Shown here piece by piece: positions 7,928 to 16,299 of a stretch of 38,576 nt of DNA. The DNA comes from JBAZDV01 sp041669745 (GTDB lineage: Archaea; Thermoplasmatota; Thermoplasmata; Methanomassiliicoccales; Methanomethylophilaceae). The stretch spans positions 1-38,576 of the forward strand of contig JBAYAO010000002.1 of NCBI GenBank assembly GCA_041669745.1, given 5' to 3'. The translations under genes and the position numbers were made by a program. How positions within the stretch are numbered: the first letter of the stretch is position 1; the number at the start of each line of letters is the position of its first letter. The notes below the pieces were generated by a model. That model saw only the letters and a program-made list of their open reading frames with translations, was not told the origin of the DNA and did no database searches.

Positions 7928-9690
7928 TGGTGCCCAAGATAATCTCGGCATCGGATGGAAAGGACAGATCGGGCGATGTCTTCGTATTTGACGAATTTCC
8001 TGTTGCAAAGTCAGAATATGCATCCGAAGCAGTTGTTCGATCAAGAAGATACGATGTTACCGAGGAGTCAGGTCTTTCCTCGTTGATGGGGAGCATGAAG
8101 AAGATCGGCAATAAGTGCGGGAGGAACAAACCGAAATATGCCGATTGTTGGCTCATAGGGAGTCATTATGAGATGGATGTCATAGAATCATATGAAACAC
8201 CATACGGCAACGTCGTCATAGGAAATGCTGTTGACGGTGAGATCGAGTACAATCTGACCCCCAAGGAATACAGGTATAGTGCCAGAGTAAACGATCTTAT
8301 CATCATGACGATCGAGCTTGTGAGGGATAGGTACAGGAAGTCCGGCGGAAGTATCGATCGAAATAGTGTAAATGCGGTTTCGAGAGGGTATTTCGAAAAG
8401 GAATTGGATAAAGCGGAACAATTCTCGGTATCGATACAAGATCTGTGTGATATCGTTTACAGATATACACTGGGACTCGGCATTTTCGAGATACTGTTGA
8501 ACGATCCTAGGCTGGAGGACATATACATCGATGCGCCATGTGAGACCAATCGGGTTCATGTTACACTCAATCAGGTGAACGGATTCAATTCCCACATAAG
8601 ATGCAGGACGAATCTGATGGTTGACAATCGTGAGATAAAGAACCTAATCACCAGATTGATGAGAGACACCGGACTTCCATACTGTGAATCCAATCCGATC
8701 ATAGAAACGGACATGTACGGTGGAAGTGCCAGAGCCACAATCGTAGGGTATCCGTTGAGTCCCAACGGCGATTCGGTTGCGATAAGGAAACATTCGACGA
8801 TGCCTTGGACGTTAACAAGATTGATCGGAAACGGTACTCTCGATCCAAGAACAGCAGGATTGCTTTCATTTCTCGTGGATAACAGGTCGACTTTTATGAT
8901 ATGCGGTGCAAGGGGTTCCGGAAAAAGTTCCGTACTCTCTGCGTTGATGTTCGAATTCCCAATGTCCCAAAGGATATTGACAATCGAAGATACGATCGAG
9001 CTGCCTGGAGAAAAGATGAGGGCAATGGGGTATAAGGTCCAAACCATGCTGATCGACGACAGGATGGAGGGGGATGCAACCAAGAGGGCCGATGAGGCAT
9101 TGAGGGTCTCACTGAGAATGGGGGAATCCGCAATAATTCTCGGTGAGGTAAGGGGAGAAGAGGCCAAGACACTCTACCAAAGTATGAGAACCGGGCGTTC
9201 GGGCAGTTCAATAATGGGCACTATACACGGAGATTCAGCAAAATCGGTCTATGAACGTGTCATCCACGACATGCAGATCTCACCCGAGGCTTTTATGGCA
9301 ACAGATTTTCTGATAACGATGGGAACCATCAGGGAAAGGGGAACCATGAGGCAGAGCAGAAAACTTCTGGAGATAGTTTCCACTTCGAACATCGCAGGAG
9401 AATTCATCGACATCTCATCCCAGGAGGGATTTTTCGCGTCTCCTGCGGTAAAAAGGATGATGAATTCAATTCGAATGGATGAAGATGAGGTGTTGGACGA
9501 GATTCAGCTTAGATCCGATATGAGATCGTTCTTGGCCGAGATGGCAGAGAGGCATGGTGATGGATTCTATGGCCCCGAATGGATAGCGTTGGCTAACGAT
9601 CATCTATCCAAGCGCGTATCCGCAGGTGATGATAAGACCGAGATAATCGAAAGTTTCAGATCAAGATTCCAAAGATTCAACGGAGAGTGA
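7927..9690 (+). CDS. Type II/IV secretion system ATPase (GspE/TadA/ArlI family)
   Basis: 587 residues. It is a hexameric cytoplasmic motor that powers pilus or archaellum-like filament assembly. The N-terminal half is poorly conserved. The RecA-like core has Walker A GARGSGKSS (residues 327-335), the Asp box LTIEDTIELP (351-360), Walker B around AIILGEVRGEEA (402-413) and the His box GTIHGD (431-436). The start at 7927 is set by the TGATG overlap and a G-rich ribosome binding site (GGGGGT) just upstream; a longer in-frame reading from 7816 would overlap the previous gene by 112 nt. It is followed 1 nt later by the membrane platform protein. The family is firm; whether it serves adhesion pili or secretion is not determined. 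Confidence 0.92.
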   Translation: MVPKIISASDGKDRSGDVFVFDEFPVAKSEYASEAVVRSRRYDVTEESGLSSLMGSMKKIGNKCGRNKPKYADCWLIGSHYEMDVIESYETPYGNVVIGNAVDGEIEYNLTPKEYRYSARVNDLIIMTIELVRDRYRKSGGSIDRNSVNAVSRGYFEKELDKAEQFSVSIQDLCDIVYRYTLGLGIFEILLNDPRLEDIYIDAPCETNRVHVTLNQVNGFNSHIRCRTNLMVDNREIKNLITRLMRDTGLPYCESNPIIETDMYGGSARATIVGYPLSPNGDSVAIRKHSTMPWTLTRLIGNGTLDPRTAGLLSFLVDNRSTFMICGARGSGKSSVLSALMFEFPMSQRILTIEDTIELPGEKMRAMGYKVQTMLIDDRMEGDATKRADEALRVSLRMGESAIILGEVRGEEAKTLYQSMRTGRSGSSIMGTIHGDSAKSVYERVIHDMQISPEAFMATDFLITMGTIRERGTMRQSRKLLEIVSTSNIAGEFIDISSQEGFFASPAVKRMMNSIRMDEDEVLDEIQLRSDMRSFLAEMAERHGDGFYGPEWIALANDHLSKRVSAGDDKTEIIESFRSRFQRFNGE

Positions 9691-9691
9691 G

Positions 9692-11245
9692 ATGATGGAG
9701 ATGAGACTGTGGTACATTATCGTTTCAATAACCATCTCTGTGGTATCTTTTGTATTAGTCCTCATGTTGATGGGCATGGACCTTGCCGTACAATTGGGAT
9801 TCGTACTGGCTCTCATACCCGCGATCACATATCTCTGTCTTAGGGAAAAAAAGTTGTCATGTACGCCAGAGGTGCTGATGAATGAGGCTCCTACAGTCAT
9901 AGGTATGGTGTCCACAGCTCTCGTCTCGAACGGTTCTTTCGATTATGCGATAAGGGACATTTCGGAGAATGGTCCAAAGAATATCTCGGTATTGTTCAAA
10001 AGAGTGGTTATGAATGCAGACTGTAGAGTCGTGTCGGATATAACTTCCGGCATCAGGGATTTCCTTTCATCATTGCCAAAGGAGGCCTCACCATTCAGAA
10101 GGGCGATGGATATAATGATCAACGCATTCGAATCATCGGACAAGGAGGAAAGAAAAGGGATGATGAGGGATGCAGAGAGTATCGTGCTTGCAGGCCTGAA
10201 ACAGATTGGAGAGACATATAGTTCAAAACTGAGCAGTCCTTGCATGTTGATTTTCGGTCTGGGCGTTATGGTGCCCATGATAATGATATCGATTCTTCCA
10301 ATGTTGACTATAAGCGGTAATTTCGCAGGGATGATCTTCGATTCGGGGACGGTCTCACTCATTACATTGGTTTTTGTCCCTGTCGTCGTTGCCGTCGTCA
10401 TAATTTCGATGAGGGAGAAAAATCCGTTCCTTACATCTTCCGATGAGAAAAATGAGTTCATCTATGCTGTTCCATTGGTTCTCGCGGTTCCGCTGTTTCT
10501 CTACCAGATCAAAGTGGGTTCGGAGACGGATATCGCGATAATCCGCTCGGCCGTGTCCGTCGGTATCCTATCTTTGGTTCTGTTGATTCCGAAGATGGTA
10601 AAAGAGAGGAACAGGATCAAAATGGATGAAATGTTGAAAGACTCGCTCTTCGACCTTGGCAACAGATTGATGATGAGTGAGAATTTCGAGACATCTTTAA
10701 AAAAGTCATTTGCTGCACGAACCGATTGTGAAAAACTTTTCGAATCCGTTTCAAGAGAGATGACACTCTCAAGAGGGGATATCGAAAAGGGATTGCACAG
10801 AGTGCTGGATCCAATATCATCAAGGATGGCAAGGGTGTATTGTGACATCTACAGGTCGTCAGTCAGGGACAACAGGGATGCAGGAAGGTTTGCGGTAAGC
10901 GTTGCCCATCAATTGCAGGACCAGAACGGTGTGATAAAGAGCATAGAGAATAAGCTGAAGAGCATGTTGGATATGATGACCGGAACATCCGCTGTTTTCG
11001 CGCCCGTGATTCTCGGGATGAGCATTGTGATGTTGGATCCGCTTTCTCAGATTGCTGGCATCACGGAACTTGAGGATGTCTCGATAATACTTGCAGTGTA
11101 TCTCATAGAGTTGTCCGTATTGATCGCAGCTCTCTCCTCTAATCTTATGTGCAGGGGCGGTATGACGGACACGATCTGCAGATTCAATGTTATGATGTCC
11201 ATCTCGCTGATGGTGTTTTCACTATGTTCTTCCATAACATTATGA
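9692..11245 (+). CDS. TadC/FlaJ-type membrane platform protein of a type IV pilus-like system
   Basis: 517 residues with hydrophobic clusters in groups at about residues 7-50, 185-240, 255-300 and 430-515. Cytoplasmic, charged helical regions lie between them (about 55-180 and 305-430). This is the two-T2SSF-domain layout of archaeal platform proteins such as ArlJ, which partner the assembly ATPase in the membrane. GGAGAG lies 5 nt before the ATG, and the gene begins 1 nt after the ATPase stop. Sequence motifs are weak, as is usual for the family, so the assignment depends on topology and on the adjacent ATPase. Confidence 0.82.
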   Translation: MMEMRLWYIIVSITISVVSFVLVLMLMGMDLAVQLGFVLALIPAITYLCLREKKLSCTPEVLMNEAPTVIGMVSTALVSNGSFDYAIRDISENGPKNISVLFKRVVMNADCRVVSDITSGIRDFLSSLPKEASPFRRAMDIMINAFESSDKEERKGMMRDAESIVLAGLKQIGETYSSKLSSPCMLIFGLGVMVPMIMISILPMLTISGNFAGMIFDSGTVSLITLVFVPVVVAVVIISMREKNPFLTSSDEKNEFIYAVPLVLAVPLFLYQIKVGSETDIAIIRSAVSVGILSLVLLIPKMVKERNRIKMDEMLKDSLFDLGNRLMMSENFETSLKKSFAARTDCEKLFESVSREMTLSRGDIEKGLHRVLDPISSRMARVYCDIYRSSVRDNRDAGRFAVSVAHQLQDQNGVIKSIENKLKSMLDMMTGTSAVFAPVILGMSIVMLDPLSQIAGITELEDVSIILAVYLIELSVLIAALSSNLMCRGGMTDTICRFNVMMSISLMVFSLCSSITL

Positions 11246-11282
11246 ACCAATCAATTTTATATTCAAAATCTCTGGTTGGGAC

Positions 11283-11792
11283 GTGAGTCCCTCTTCTTTC
11301 AAAAAATCATTTATCGTTACATTTTCTCTGATGCTGGCGATACTTATAATCGCACCGTTCACCGAAAGTTACGGAACATTCGTGAATCTCGACGGACACG
11401 TAGGACTGATAGATCATATGGAGTATTGGAAATCAGTGAATCTGTTGGCCGGGGTGACATACTGGTTCGGGGATCTGATGTGCCATCAGCAATTCTCCCG
11501 TTCTCTGGTTCTGAACGGTTCTCAAATGGCAATATGCGGGAGGGACCTCTCCGCGCTGATCGGATTGATCGCGGGACTTGTAGCAACTTGTTTCATCCAT
11601 CCTTTTGAGGAAAGAAAGAGGGTCTCGATCTTTTTCATCTCAGGTGCCTTTACTCTTCTCATCACCGACTGGAGCATCCAATATTATATGGGCCTGAATG
11701 TAATGTTCACGAGGCTTATAACAGGGTTTCTGGCAGGATTTGCCGTTGCCATGTTGGTGGACTTAGGACTGATAAGACTGAACGAAAAGTGA
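11283..11792 (+). CDS. DUF2085-family polytopic membrane protein
   Basis: 169 residues. About four membrane segments are seen: residues 8-26, 83-100, 113-132 and about 138-160. The central motif FGDLMCHQQFSRSLVLNG, then a Cys (AICGRDLSALIG), matches the CHQ...RSF...C layout of DUF2085 proteins, whose function is unknown. The start is a GTG at 11283 with only a weak G-rich upstream sequence; a start further downstream (ATG within SLMLAIL) would lose the basic N-terminus. It lies 37 nt after the TadC-like gene on the same strand and is probably the last gene of that operon. Confidence 0.72.
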   Translation: MSPSSFKKSFIVTFSLMLAILIIAPFTESYGTFVNLDGHVGLIDHMEYWKSVNLLAGVTYWFGDLMCHQQFSRSLVLNGSQMAICGRDLSALIGLIAGLVATCFIHPFEERKRVSIFFISGAFTLLITDWSIQYYMGLNVMFTRLITGFLAGFAVAMLVDLGLIRLNEK

Positions 11793-11977
11793 GGGGGCAA
11801 GATCAAGAGTCTTGACGCGTGGCCATCCAAGCTGAGATTTCAGAGGAGCACAGTATTCTCCATGCGTTTTTCTGGAATGGACTTATCTGCTACCCACCTC
11901 GTAATGGAACTTGTTGTTCGCAGTATTAAAGGATATAGGTCGGTTCTTCACTTTGACATCATGATTCCAAGAAAAAA

Positions 11978-11986
11978 TATTTAAAT
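11978..11986 (+). promoter_or_regulatory. TATA box for proteasome beta subunit
   Basis: TATTTAAAT with an A-rich upstream element is the strongest box A in the 272-nt spacer 11793-12064. It predicts a start near 12008 and a 57-nt leader carrying GGAAGG (12051-12056), 8 nt before the ATG. The rest of the spacer holds only a short palindrome TCAAGAGTCTTGA (11803-11815) and nothing else recognisable. Confidence 0.6.
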
Positions 11987-12064
11987 GAAGATAACATCGA
12001 GCCTTTTGCAGAAGTCAGAAGACAGCTGCCTTTTAGCAGAGTTTATTTCTGGAAGGTATACTAA

Positions 12065-12697
12065 ATGGCTGAAGAAATTCTTAAGACGGGGACGACCACA
12101 ATTGGGATCAAGTGCAAGGACGGTGTCGTTATGGCATCCGAGCGCAGAGCAACAATGAGCAACATGATTGCACATACGCATGTGCAGAAGGTCTTCAAGA
12201 TTGCCGAAAATACCGGAATGACGATTGCTGGACTGGTCGGCGATGCACAGTTGATGGTCAGATATGTTCAGAGCGAGGTGGCTCTTTATTCAATGAAGAA
12301 GGGGGCCCCCATGCCCGTAACTGCCGTCGCTACGATGGTGGCCAACATAATCCGTCAGGGATTCTACCTCGGATTGATCGTAGGTGGTTATGACGAGAAA
12401 GGCGGACACATCTTCAGTATAGACGGTGCGGGCGGATGTATAGAGGATAATGTGGTCTCCGTAGGCTCTGGATCGGTGTTCGCGCTTGGTGTCCTCGAGG
12501 AAAACTACAAAGAAGGGTTCACCAGAGAGGAGGGAGTGGATCTTGCAATCAAAGCTCTCAACTCCGCTGTAAGGAGGGATTCTGCATCCGGAGACGGATT
12601 CCTCATAACATATATCGATGCTAAAGGATTCGGTTTTGTTCCTGAAGAGGACATCAGGGTCCGTACGGCGGAACTGGGGTTCAAATATCCTAACTGA
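12065..12697 (+). CDS. psmB: 20S proteasome beta subunit
   Basis: 210 residues. This is the catalytic subunit of the archaeal proteasome. A nine-residue propeptide (MAEEILKTG) ends before the nucleophile Thr (T10 of the precursor, first of TTTIGIK). In mature numbering, E17 and K33 of the active site are present, as are GDAQ, the VSVGSGS-type loop and RRDSASGDG near the C-terminus. It resembles the Thermoplasma beta subunit closely from end to end. No alpha subunit gene lies in this window. It is probably transcribed on its own, since T-rich DNA follows. Confidence 0.96.
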   Translation: MAEEILKTGTTTIGIKCKDGVVMASERRATMSNMIAHTHVQKVFKIAENTGMTIAGLVGDAQLMVRYVQSEVALYSMKKGAPMPVTAVATMVANIIRQGFYLGLIVGGYDEKGGHIFSIDGAGGCIEDNVVSVGSGSVFALGVLEENYKEGFTREEGVDLAIKALNSAVRRDSASGDGFLITYIDAKGFGFVPEEDIRVRTAELGFKYPN

Positions 12698-12699
12698 AA

Positions 12700-12720
12700 C
12701 CTTTTTTTGAAACCATTTTT
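12700..12720 (+). terminator. T-rich terminator after psmB
   Basis: Two T runs (7 and 5 T) lie within 20 nt after the psmB stop, and no hairpin is needed. Archaeal RNA polymerase terminates on such tracts, and aCPSF1/FttA, encoded next, cleaves at U-rich 3' ends. Inferred. Confidence 0.5.
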
Positions 12721-12741
12721 CCGTTACAGTTGGTTTATATC

Positions 12742-14649
12742 ATGAATACTGACAGGCTCTTCGATAATCTTCGAGAGGAGATCAGAAGGATAGTACCATC
12801 CGAATTGGATATCTCGGCCATTGAGTTCGAGGGTCCGTTGGTGGTGATCTATACGAAAGATTTCGACAAATTCTCGGAGAATGGCAATATTACAAAGCTC
12901 CTAGCCAATGGTCTGAGAAAGAGATTCGATATACGTCCAGATCCAAAGGCACTGGGTAATTCGGATGATGTCGAGGCAAGAATAAGGGAAATGATCCCGG
13001 AGGAAGCAGAGATCACTGATTTCTTTTTCGATTTCGATACTGGAGTGGTGACTATAGAGGCAAAGAATCCAGGGGCGATAATCGGAAAAGGCGGTCAACT
13101 GCTCAATGACATCAAAAAGGATTCCGGTTGGAACATTAAGCCTGTTCGTTCTCCGCCAATCCCCTCCAAGACGATATCGGATGTCAGAGGTTACATCAGG
13201 TACAGTCACGACGAGAGGGCCGAGATTCTGAAACGCATAGGCAGACGTATCGCGAGACCTGTTCTTGAAAGTGGGGAACAGTATGCAAGGGTGACCGCGC
13301 TCGGGGGGTACAGGCAGGTCGGAAGATCTGCTTCGTTATTGCAGACAAAAGAGAGTCGCATACTGATAGACTGTGGTGTGGATCCGTCCAGTGATGCGAC
13401 GCCGTATTTCAATGTCCCAGAAATGCAGCCCCTCAAGGACATCGATGCGGTCGTGATAACACATGCGCATATGGACCATTGCGGTCTGCTTCCCGCGTTG
13501 TACAAATACGGATACGATGGGCCAGTCTATTGCACGCCTCCTACAAGGGATCTTATGGCAATGTTGCAACTTGATTTTATCAAACTTGTTTACGGCGAGG
13601 CGAAGAAGGCGCCATTCGAGGCATCCAATGTAAGGAACGAGATACTTCACGTAATCCCGATAGGATATGAGAAGACGACCGACATATCTCCGGATGTTCG
13701 TTTGACATTCTACAATTCCGGTCATATACTGGGCTCATCCATTGCACATTTCAACATAGGCAACGGATTCCATAATGTCGCATTCACCGGCGATACTAAA
13801 TTTGAAAAGACGTGGTTGTTCAATCAAGCGAATAATAAATTTATCCGTTTGGAATCGATGATCATCGAATCGACATACGGTGGGCACACGGATATGCAGC
13901 CCAGTCGTTTGGATGCATCTGCAGAGATGCACGATCTGCTTCAGCAGGCGACAGAAAAGGGCGGAAAGGTTTTGATACCAGTGTTCGCGGTAGGAAGGTC
14001 TCAGGAGGTAATGCTCGTAATAGAAGAATTGATGCGTACCGGACGTCTTCCGCAGATACCTGTCTATCTGGACGGTATGATATGGGAAGCAACTGCGATT
14101 CACACAGCATACCCTGAATATCTGAACAGTCAACTCAAGACGCAGATTTTCCAACAGAACGAAAATCCTTTTTTGTCTCCGATATTTCATCGTGTGGAGA
14201 CTGCTGCGATGAGAGAGGAGATATGTCATTCGTCTGAATCGTGTATAGTTCTCGCTACAAGCGGAATGATGACAGGCGGGCCTGTGATGGAGTACTTCAA
14301 GGAATGGGCGGACAACCCTCTCAATTGGTTGTTGTTCGTAGGTTACCAAAGCGAGAGTTCTCTGGGGCGTACGATACAGAGGGGGCGCAAGCAGATCTCT
14401 CTAAACGACAGAGGAAAGCAGATTGATCTGGATATCAAGATAAACATCGAGACCGTCGATGGGTTTTCTGGACATTCAGATCGTAAACAGCTGATGAAGT
14501 ACATCTCCTTGCTCGAACCAAAGCCTTCAAAGATTATCGTCGGGCATGGTGAGGATCGGAAATGCACTGATTTCGCATCATCGATCTATCAAAAATACAG
14601 GATCGAGACAAAAGCCCCTCAGAATCTGGAAACGATTCGACTAAGGTAG
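12742..14649 (+). CDS. aCPSF1 / FttA: KH-domain beta-CASP ribonuclease, transcription termination factor
   Basis: 635 residues, the expected length. It is a cytoplasmic endo/5'-3' exonuclease that triggers transcription termination in archaea. Domains run in this order: an N-terminal KHa-like region (1-70), a KH domain with IIGKGG (113-118), a metallo-beta-lactamase core with HAHMDH (241-246) and FTGDTKFEK, the beta-CASP insert (from about 395, VGRSQEVMLV), and a C-terminal MBL part with GFSGHSD and VGHGE. ATG 12742 is preferred over an upstream TTG at 12730. The gene ends in TAG; the protein ends in the usual place (ETIRLR), so the amber codon acts as a stop. Confidence 0.95.
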   Translation: MNTDRLFDNLREEIRRIVPSELDISAIEFEGPLVVIYTKDFDKFSENGNITKLLANGLRKRFDIRPDPKALGNSDDVEARIREMIPEEAEITDFFFDFDTGVVTIEAKNPGAIIGKGGQLLNDIKKDSGWNIKPVRSPPIPSKTISDVRGYIRYSHDERAEILKRIGRRIARPVLESGEQYARVTALGGYRQVGRSASLLQTKESRILIDCGVDPSSDATPYFNVPEMQPLKDIDAVVITHAHMDHCGLLPALYKYGYDGPVYCTPPTRDLMAMLQLDFIKLVYGEAKKAPFEASNVRNEILHVIPIGYEKTTDISPDVRLTFYNSGHILGSSIAHFNIGNGFHNVAFTGDTKFEKTWLFNQANNKFIRLESMIIESTYGGHTDMQPSRLDASAEMHDLLQQATEKGGKVLIPVFAVGRSQEVMLVIEELMRTGRLPQIPVYLDGMIWEATAIHTAYPEYLNSQLKTQIFQQNENPFLSPIFHRVETAAMREEICHSSESCIVLATSGMMTGGPVMEYFKEWADNPLNWLLFVGYQSESSLGRTIQRGRKQISLNDRGKQIDLDIKINIETVDGFSGHSDRKQLMKYISLLEPKPSKIIVGHGEDRKCTDFASSIYQKYRIETKAPQNLETIRLR

Positions 14650-14673
14650 TTTGTAAACGGTTTTGAAAACGAT

Positions 14674-14922
14674 TTAATTCTTCTTTTCACACTCGCAACC
14701 GCAGCCACATCCGGATTCTTCTTCGTCGCCCAGAAGGTATTTGATATGCGCAAGTTCATGGCAGACGGTATCGAGTACAAGCATCAAAGATCCGTCAATG
14801 ATGAAATTGCATTTTCTGCAATCTCCATCTGTGCAGGTCAGACCGTTGAGTTTGCAATGCATCCGGTCTGCGTCTAGATATGCGGTTCTGGCCTCAACAT
14901 TGGATACATCTATTTCATCCAT
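14674..14922 (-). CDS. Very small HEXXH-motif protein, putative minimal metallopeptidase or metal-binding protein
   Basis: 82 residues from ATG 14922 (88 from an alternative GTG at 14940). No family is recognised with confidence. It has a zincin-type motif CHELAHIKYLLG near the middle-to-end, a Cys cluster upstream (HCKLNGLTCTDGDCRKC), and a Cys/Glu-rich tail (GCGCGCECEKKN) likely to bind metal. No membrane helix is apparent. The TATA box TTTATAAA at 14945-14952 is centred 26-27 nt before 14922, which supports the shorter, leaderless form. It converges on aCPSF1 with a 24-nt gap and lies next to rubrerythrin on the same strand. Proteolytic activity is speculative, because the protein is shorter than any usual zincin domain. 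Confidence 0.65.
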   Translation of the reverse strand: MDEIDVSNVEARTAYLDADRMHCKLNGLTCTDGDCRKCNFIIDGSLMLVLDTVCHELAHIKYLLGDEEESGCGCGCECEKKN

Positions 14923-14944
14923 GACACGGGCTATCAACACATCA

Positions 14945-14952
14945 TTTATAAA
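14945..14952 (-). promoter_or_regulatory. TATA box for the HEXXH small protein
   Basis: A perfect TTTATAAA lies 26-27 nt upstream of the ATG at 14922, within the 75-nt gap after the rubrerythrin stop. Confidence 0.55.
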
Positions 14953-14997
14953 GCGAACCGTATGGGATTCTTTCCGTTGGGACGGAAAGGAAGAGGT

Positions 14998-15540
14998 TTA
15001 CCAGTTTTGGGCCCTGAGCTCAAAATAGGATTGGGAGTGTTTGCAGACAGGGCAGACCTCTGGTGCTTTCTCTGCGACGTGTATATAACCGCAATTGCGA
15101 CATTTCCATACGGCGACTTTGTCTTTTTCGAAAACAGTACAATTTTCAATGTTCTTCAAAAGTGCCAGATACCTCTCTTCATGTGTTTTCTCAACACCTC
15201 CGACACCTTCGAATGCTTTTGCGATTTCGATAAAACCCTCTTCTCTAGCGTCCTTCGCCATTTGGGCGTACATTTGGCTCCATTCGAATTTCTCCCCTTT
15301 GGCAGCATCCTTCAGATTGTCAACGGTCTTCGGTATGCATCCGTCATGAAGTGCCTTGAACCAGAGTTTTGCATGCTCTGCTTCATTCCCTGAAGTCTCA
15401 AGGAATATTTCCGAAATTTGCTCATAGCCTTCTTTTTTTGCCTGTGAAGCGTAATAAGCATATTTCGTTCTGGCCTGACTCTCGCCTGCGAACGCTGTCA
15501 GGAGATTCGCTTCAGTTTTTGATCCTTTAAGGTCCACCAT
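14998..15540 (-). CDS. Rubrerythrin
   Basis: 180 residues. It is a non-haem di-iron peroxidase that protects anaerobes from hydrogen peroxide. The N-terminal ferritin-like four-helix domain carries the EXXH and Glu ligands (NLLTAFAGESQARTKY; TSGNEAEHAKLW; EGVGGVEKTHEERY). The C-terminal rubredoxin-like domain has two Cys pairs (WKCRNCGY and VCPVCKH). The second ATG (15540) is chosen because GAGAGG (15548-15553) lies 7 nt upstream of it but only 1 nt upstream of ATG 15546. A TATA-like TAATATAT at 15574-15581 precedes it. It is transcribed toward the HEXXH small protein, which seems to have its own promoter. Confidence 0.95.
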   Translation of the reverse strand: MVDLKGSKTEANLLTAFAGESQARTKYAYYASQAKKEGYEQISEIFLETSGNEAEHAKLWFKALHDGCIPKTVDNLKDAAKGEKFEWSQMYAQMAKDAREEGFIEIAKAFEGVGGVEKTHEERYLALLKNIENCTVFEKDKVAVWKCRNCGYIHVAEKAPEVCPVCKHSQSYFELRAQNW

Positions 15541-15616
15541 CTTCATTCCTCTCGATTCACATTATCTTTTGTGATATATTAGACTATCCTGAACGGGGAT
15601 TAATATCGAAAATACT

Positions 15617-16243
15617 TTATTTTTTGAATCTGGAAAAAAATCCTTTTTTTTCCTGGCCGTCCCTGAATTTGTCCTTTTCAAGTTTCTTAAGGGCGGTTGT
15701 AGCTCTTAGATTGGAAGGATCCAATTCTACGACCTTCTCGAGCTGTCTTCTGCCCTCAGTGTAGTTTTTCAGGTCGTTGACCAAAAGAATGGCGTAATTG
15801 AGACGGTAACCGGGATTCGACGGTTTCAGAAGAATCGCCTTTTGATAATATTCAGAAGCTTTGTTGAAATCGGCGAGCTGCATTTTGCAGAACACAGCGT
15901 AACTGTTCATCAGATCTGCATCCTCCTGACAGTTTTCAACAAGATATTTGTAGTGAAGGTCAGCTTCCTTTGCACTAGTCTTCTCATTTTTCAGAACGGT
16001 CACCAGTGCTTTTCTTGCGTCGTAATTATCGGGTTCGAGATCGAGTATGATGTTTAATTGCAGTAGACCGTAATCCTTCCTTTTGAGGTCGAATATCGAT
16101 ATCTCAGCCAAAAGCATCCTCGGTCCAGTGTTGTGCGGGTCGGTCCTCAGGTAATTTTCCAAAGTATCGACCGCTCCCTCAGCATTACCGCTTTCTCTTT
16201 GGTTTTTTGCTTTGCTGACGGCTTCGTACTCTGGATTCGGCAT
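15617..16243 (-). CDS. TPR-repeat protein
   Basis: 208 residues made almost entirely of tetratricopeptide-like helical pairs, with repeats starting near residues 3, 37, 75, 107 and 140. Consensus elements are A..YY.KA..L.P.N and Y...YA.LL. The C-terminus is a short basic Phe-rich tail (KKGFFSRFKK). TPR proteins are interaction scaffolds; no partner is evident. No signal peptide is seen. Its start lies 57 nt from that of the divergent deoxyribosyltransferase-like gene, and both seem to use one AT-rich promoter core. The fold call is good; the function is unknown. Confidence 0.82.
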   Translation of the reverse strand: MPNPEYEAVSKAKNQRESGNAEGAVDTLENYLRTDPHNTGPRMLLAEISIFDLKRKDYGLLQLNIILDLEPDNYDARKALVTVLKNEKTSAKEADLHYKYLVENCQEDADLMNSYAVFCKMQLADFNKASEYYQKAILLKPSNPGYRLNYAILLVNDLKNYTEGRRQLEKVVELDPSNLRATTALKKLEKDKFRDGQEKKGFFSRFKK

Positions 16244-16264
16244 AATCGTAAATGATAGTCATGG

Positions 16265-16276
16265 ATAATAATTTTA
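16265..16276. promoter_or_regulatory. Shared bidirectional TATA core
   Basis: The sequence ATAATAATTTTA lies midway between ATG 16243 (minus) and ATG 16300 (plus). Box-A-like octamers on both strands are centred about 26-28 nt from each start, so two leaderless transcripts could share it. Inferred from geometry. Confidence 0.45.
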
Positions 16277-16299
16277 GGCCGTTGTATGTATACAATCCC

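Noticed and set aside
14647..14875. Pyrrolysine read-through of the aCPSF1 amber stop
   Set aside because: The protein already ends at the family's usual C-terminus, and the extension is antisense to the HEXXH gene, with another TAG 75 codons on.
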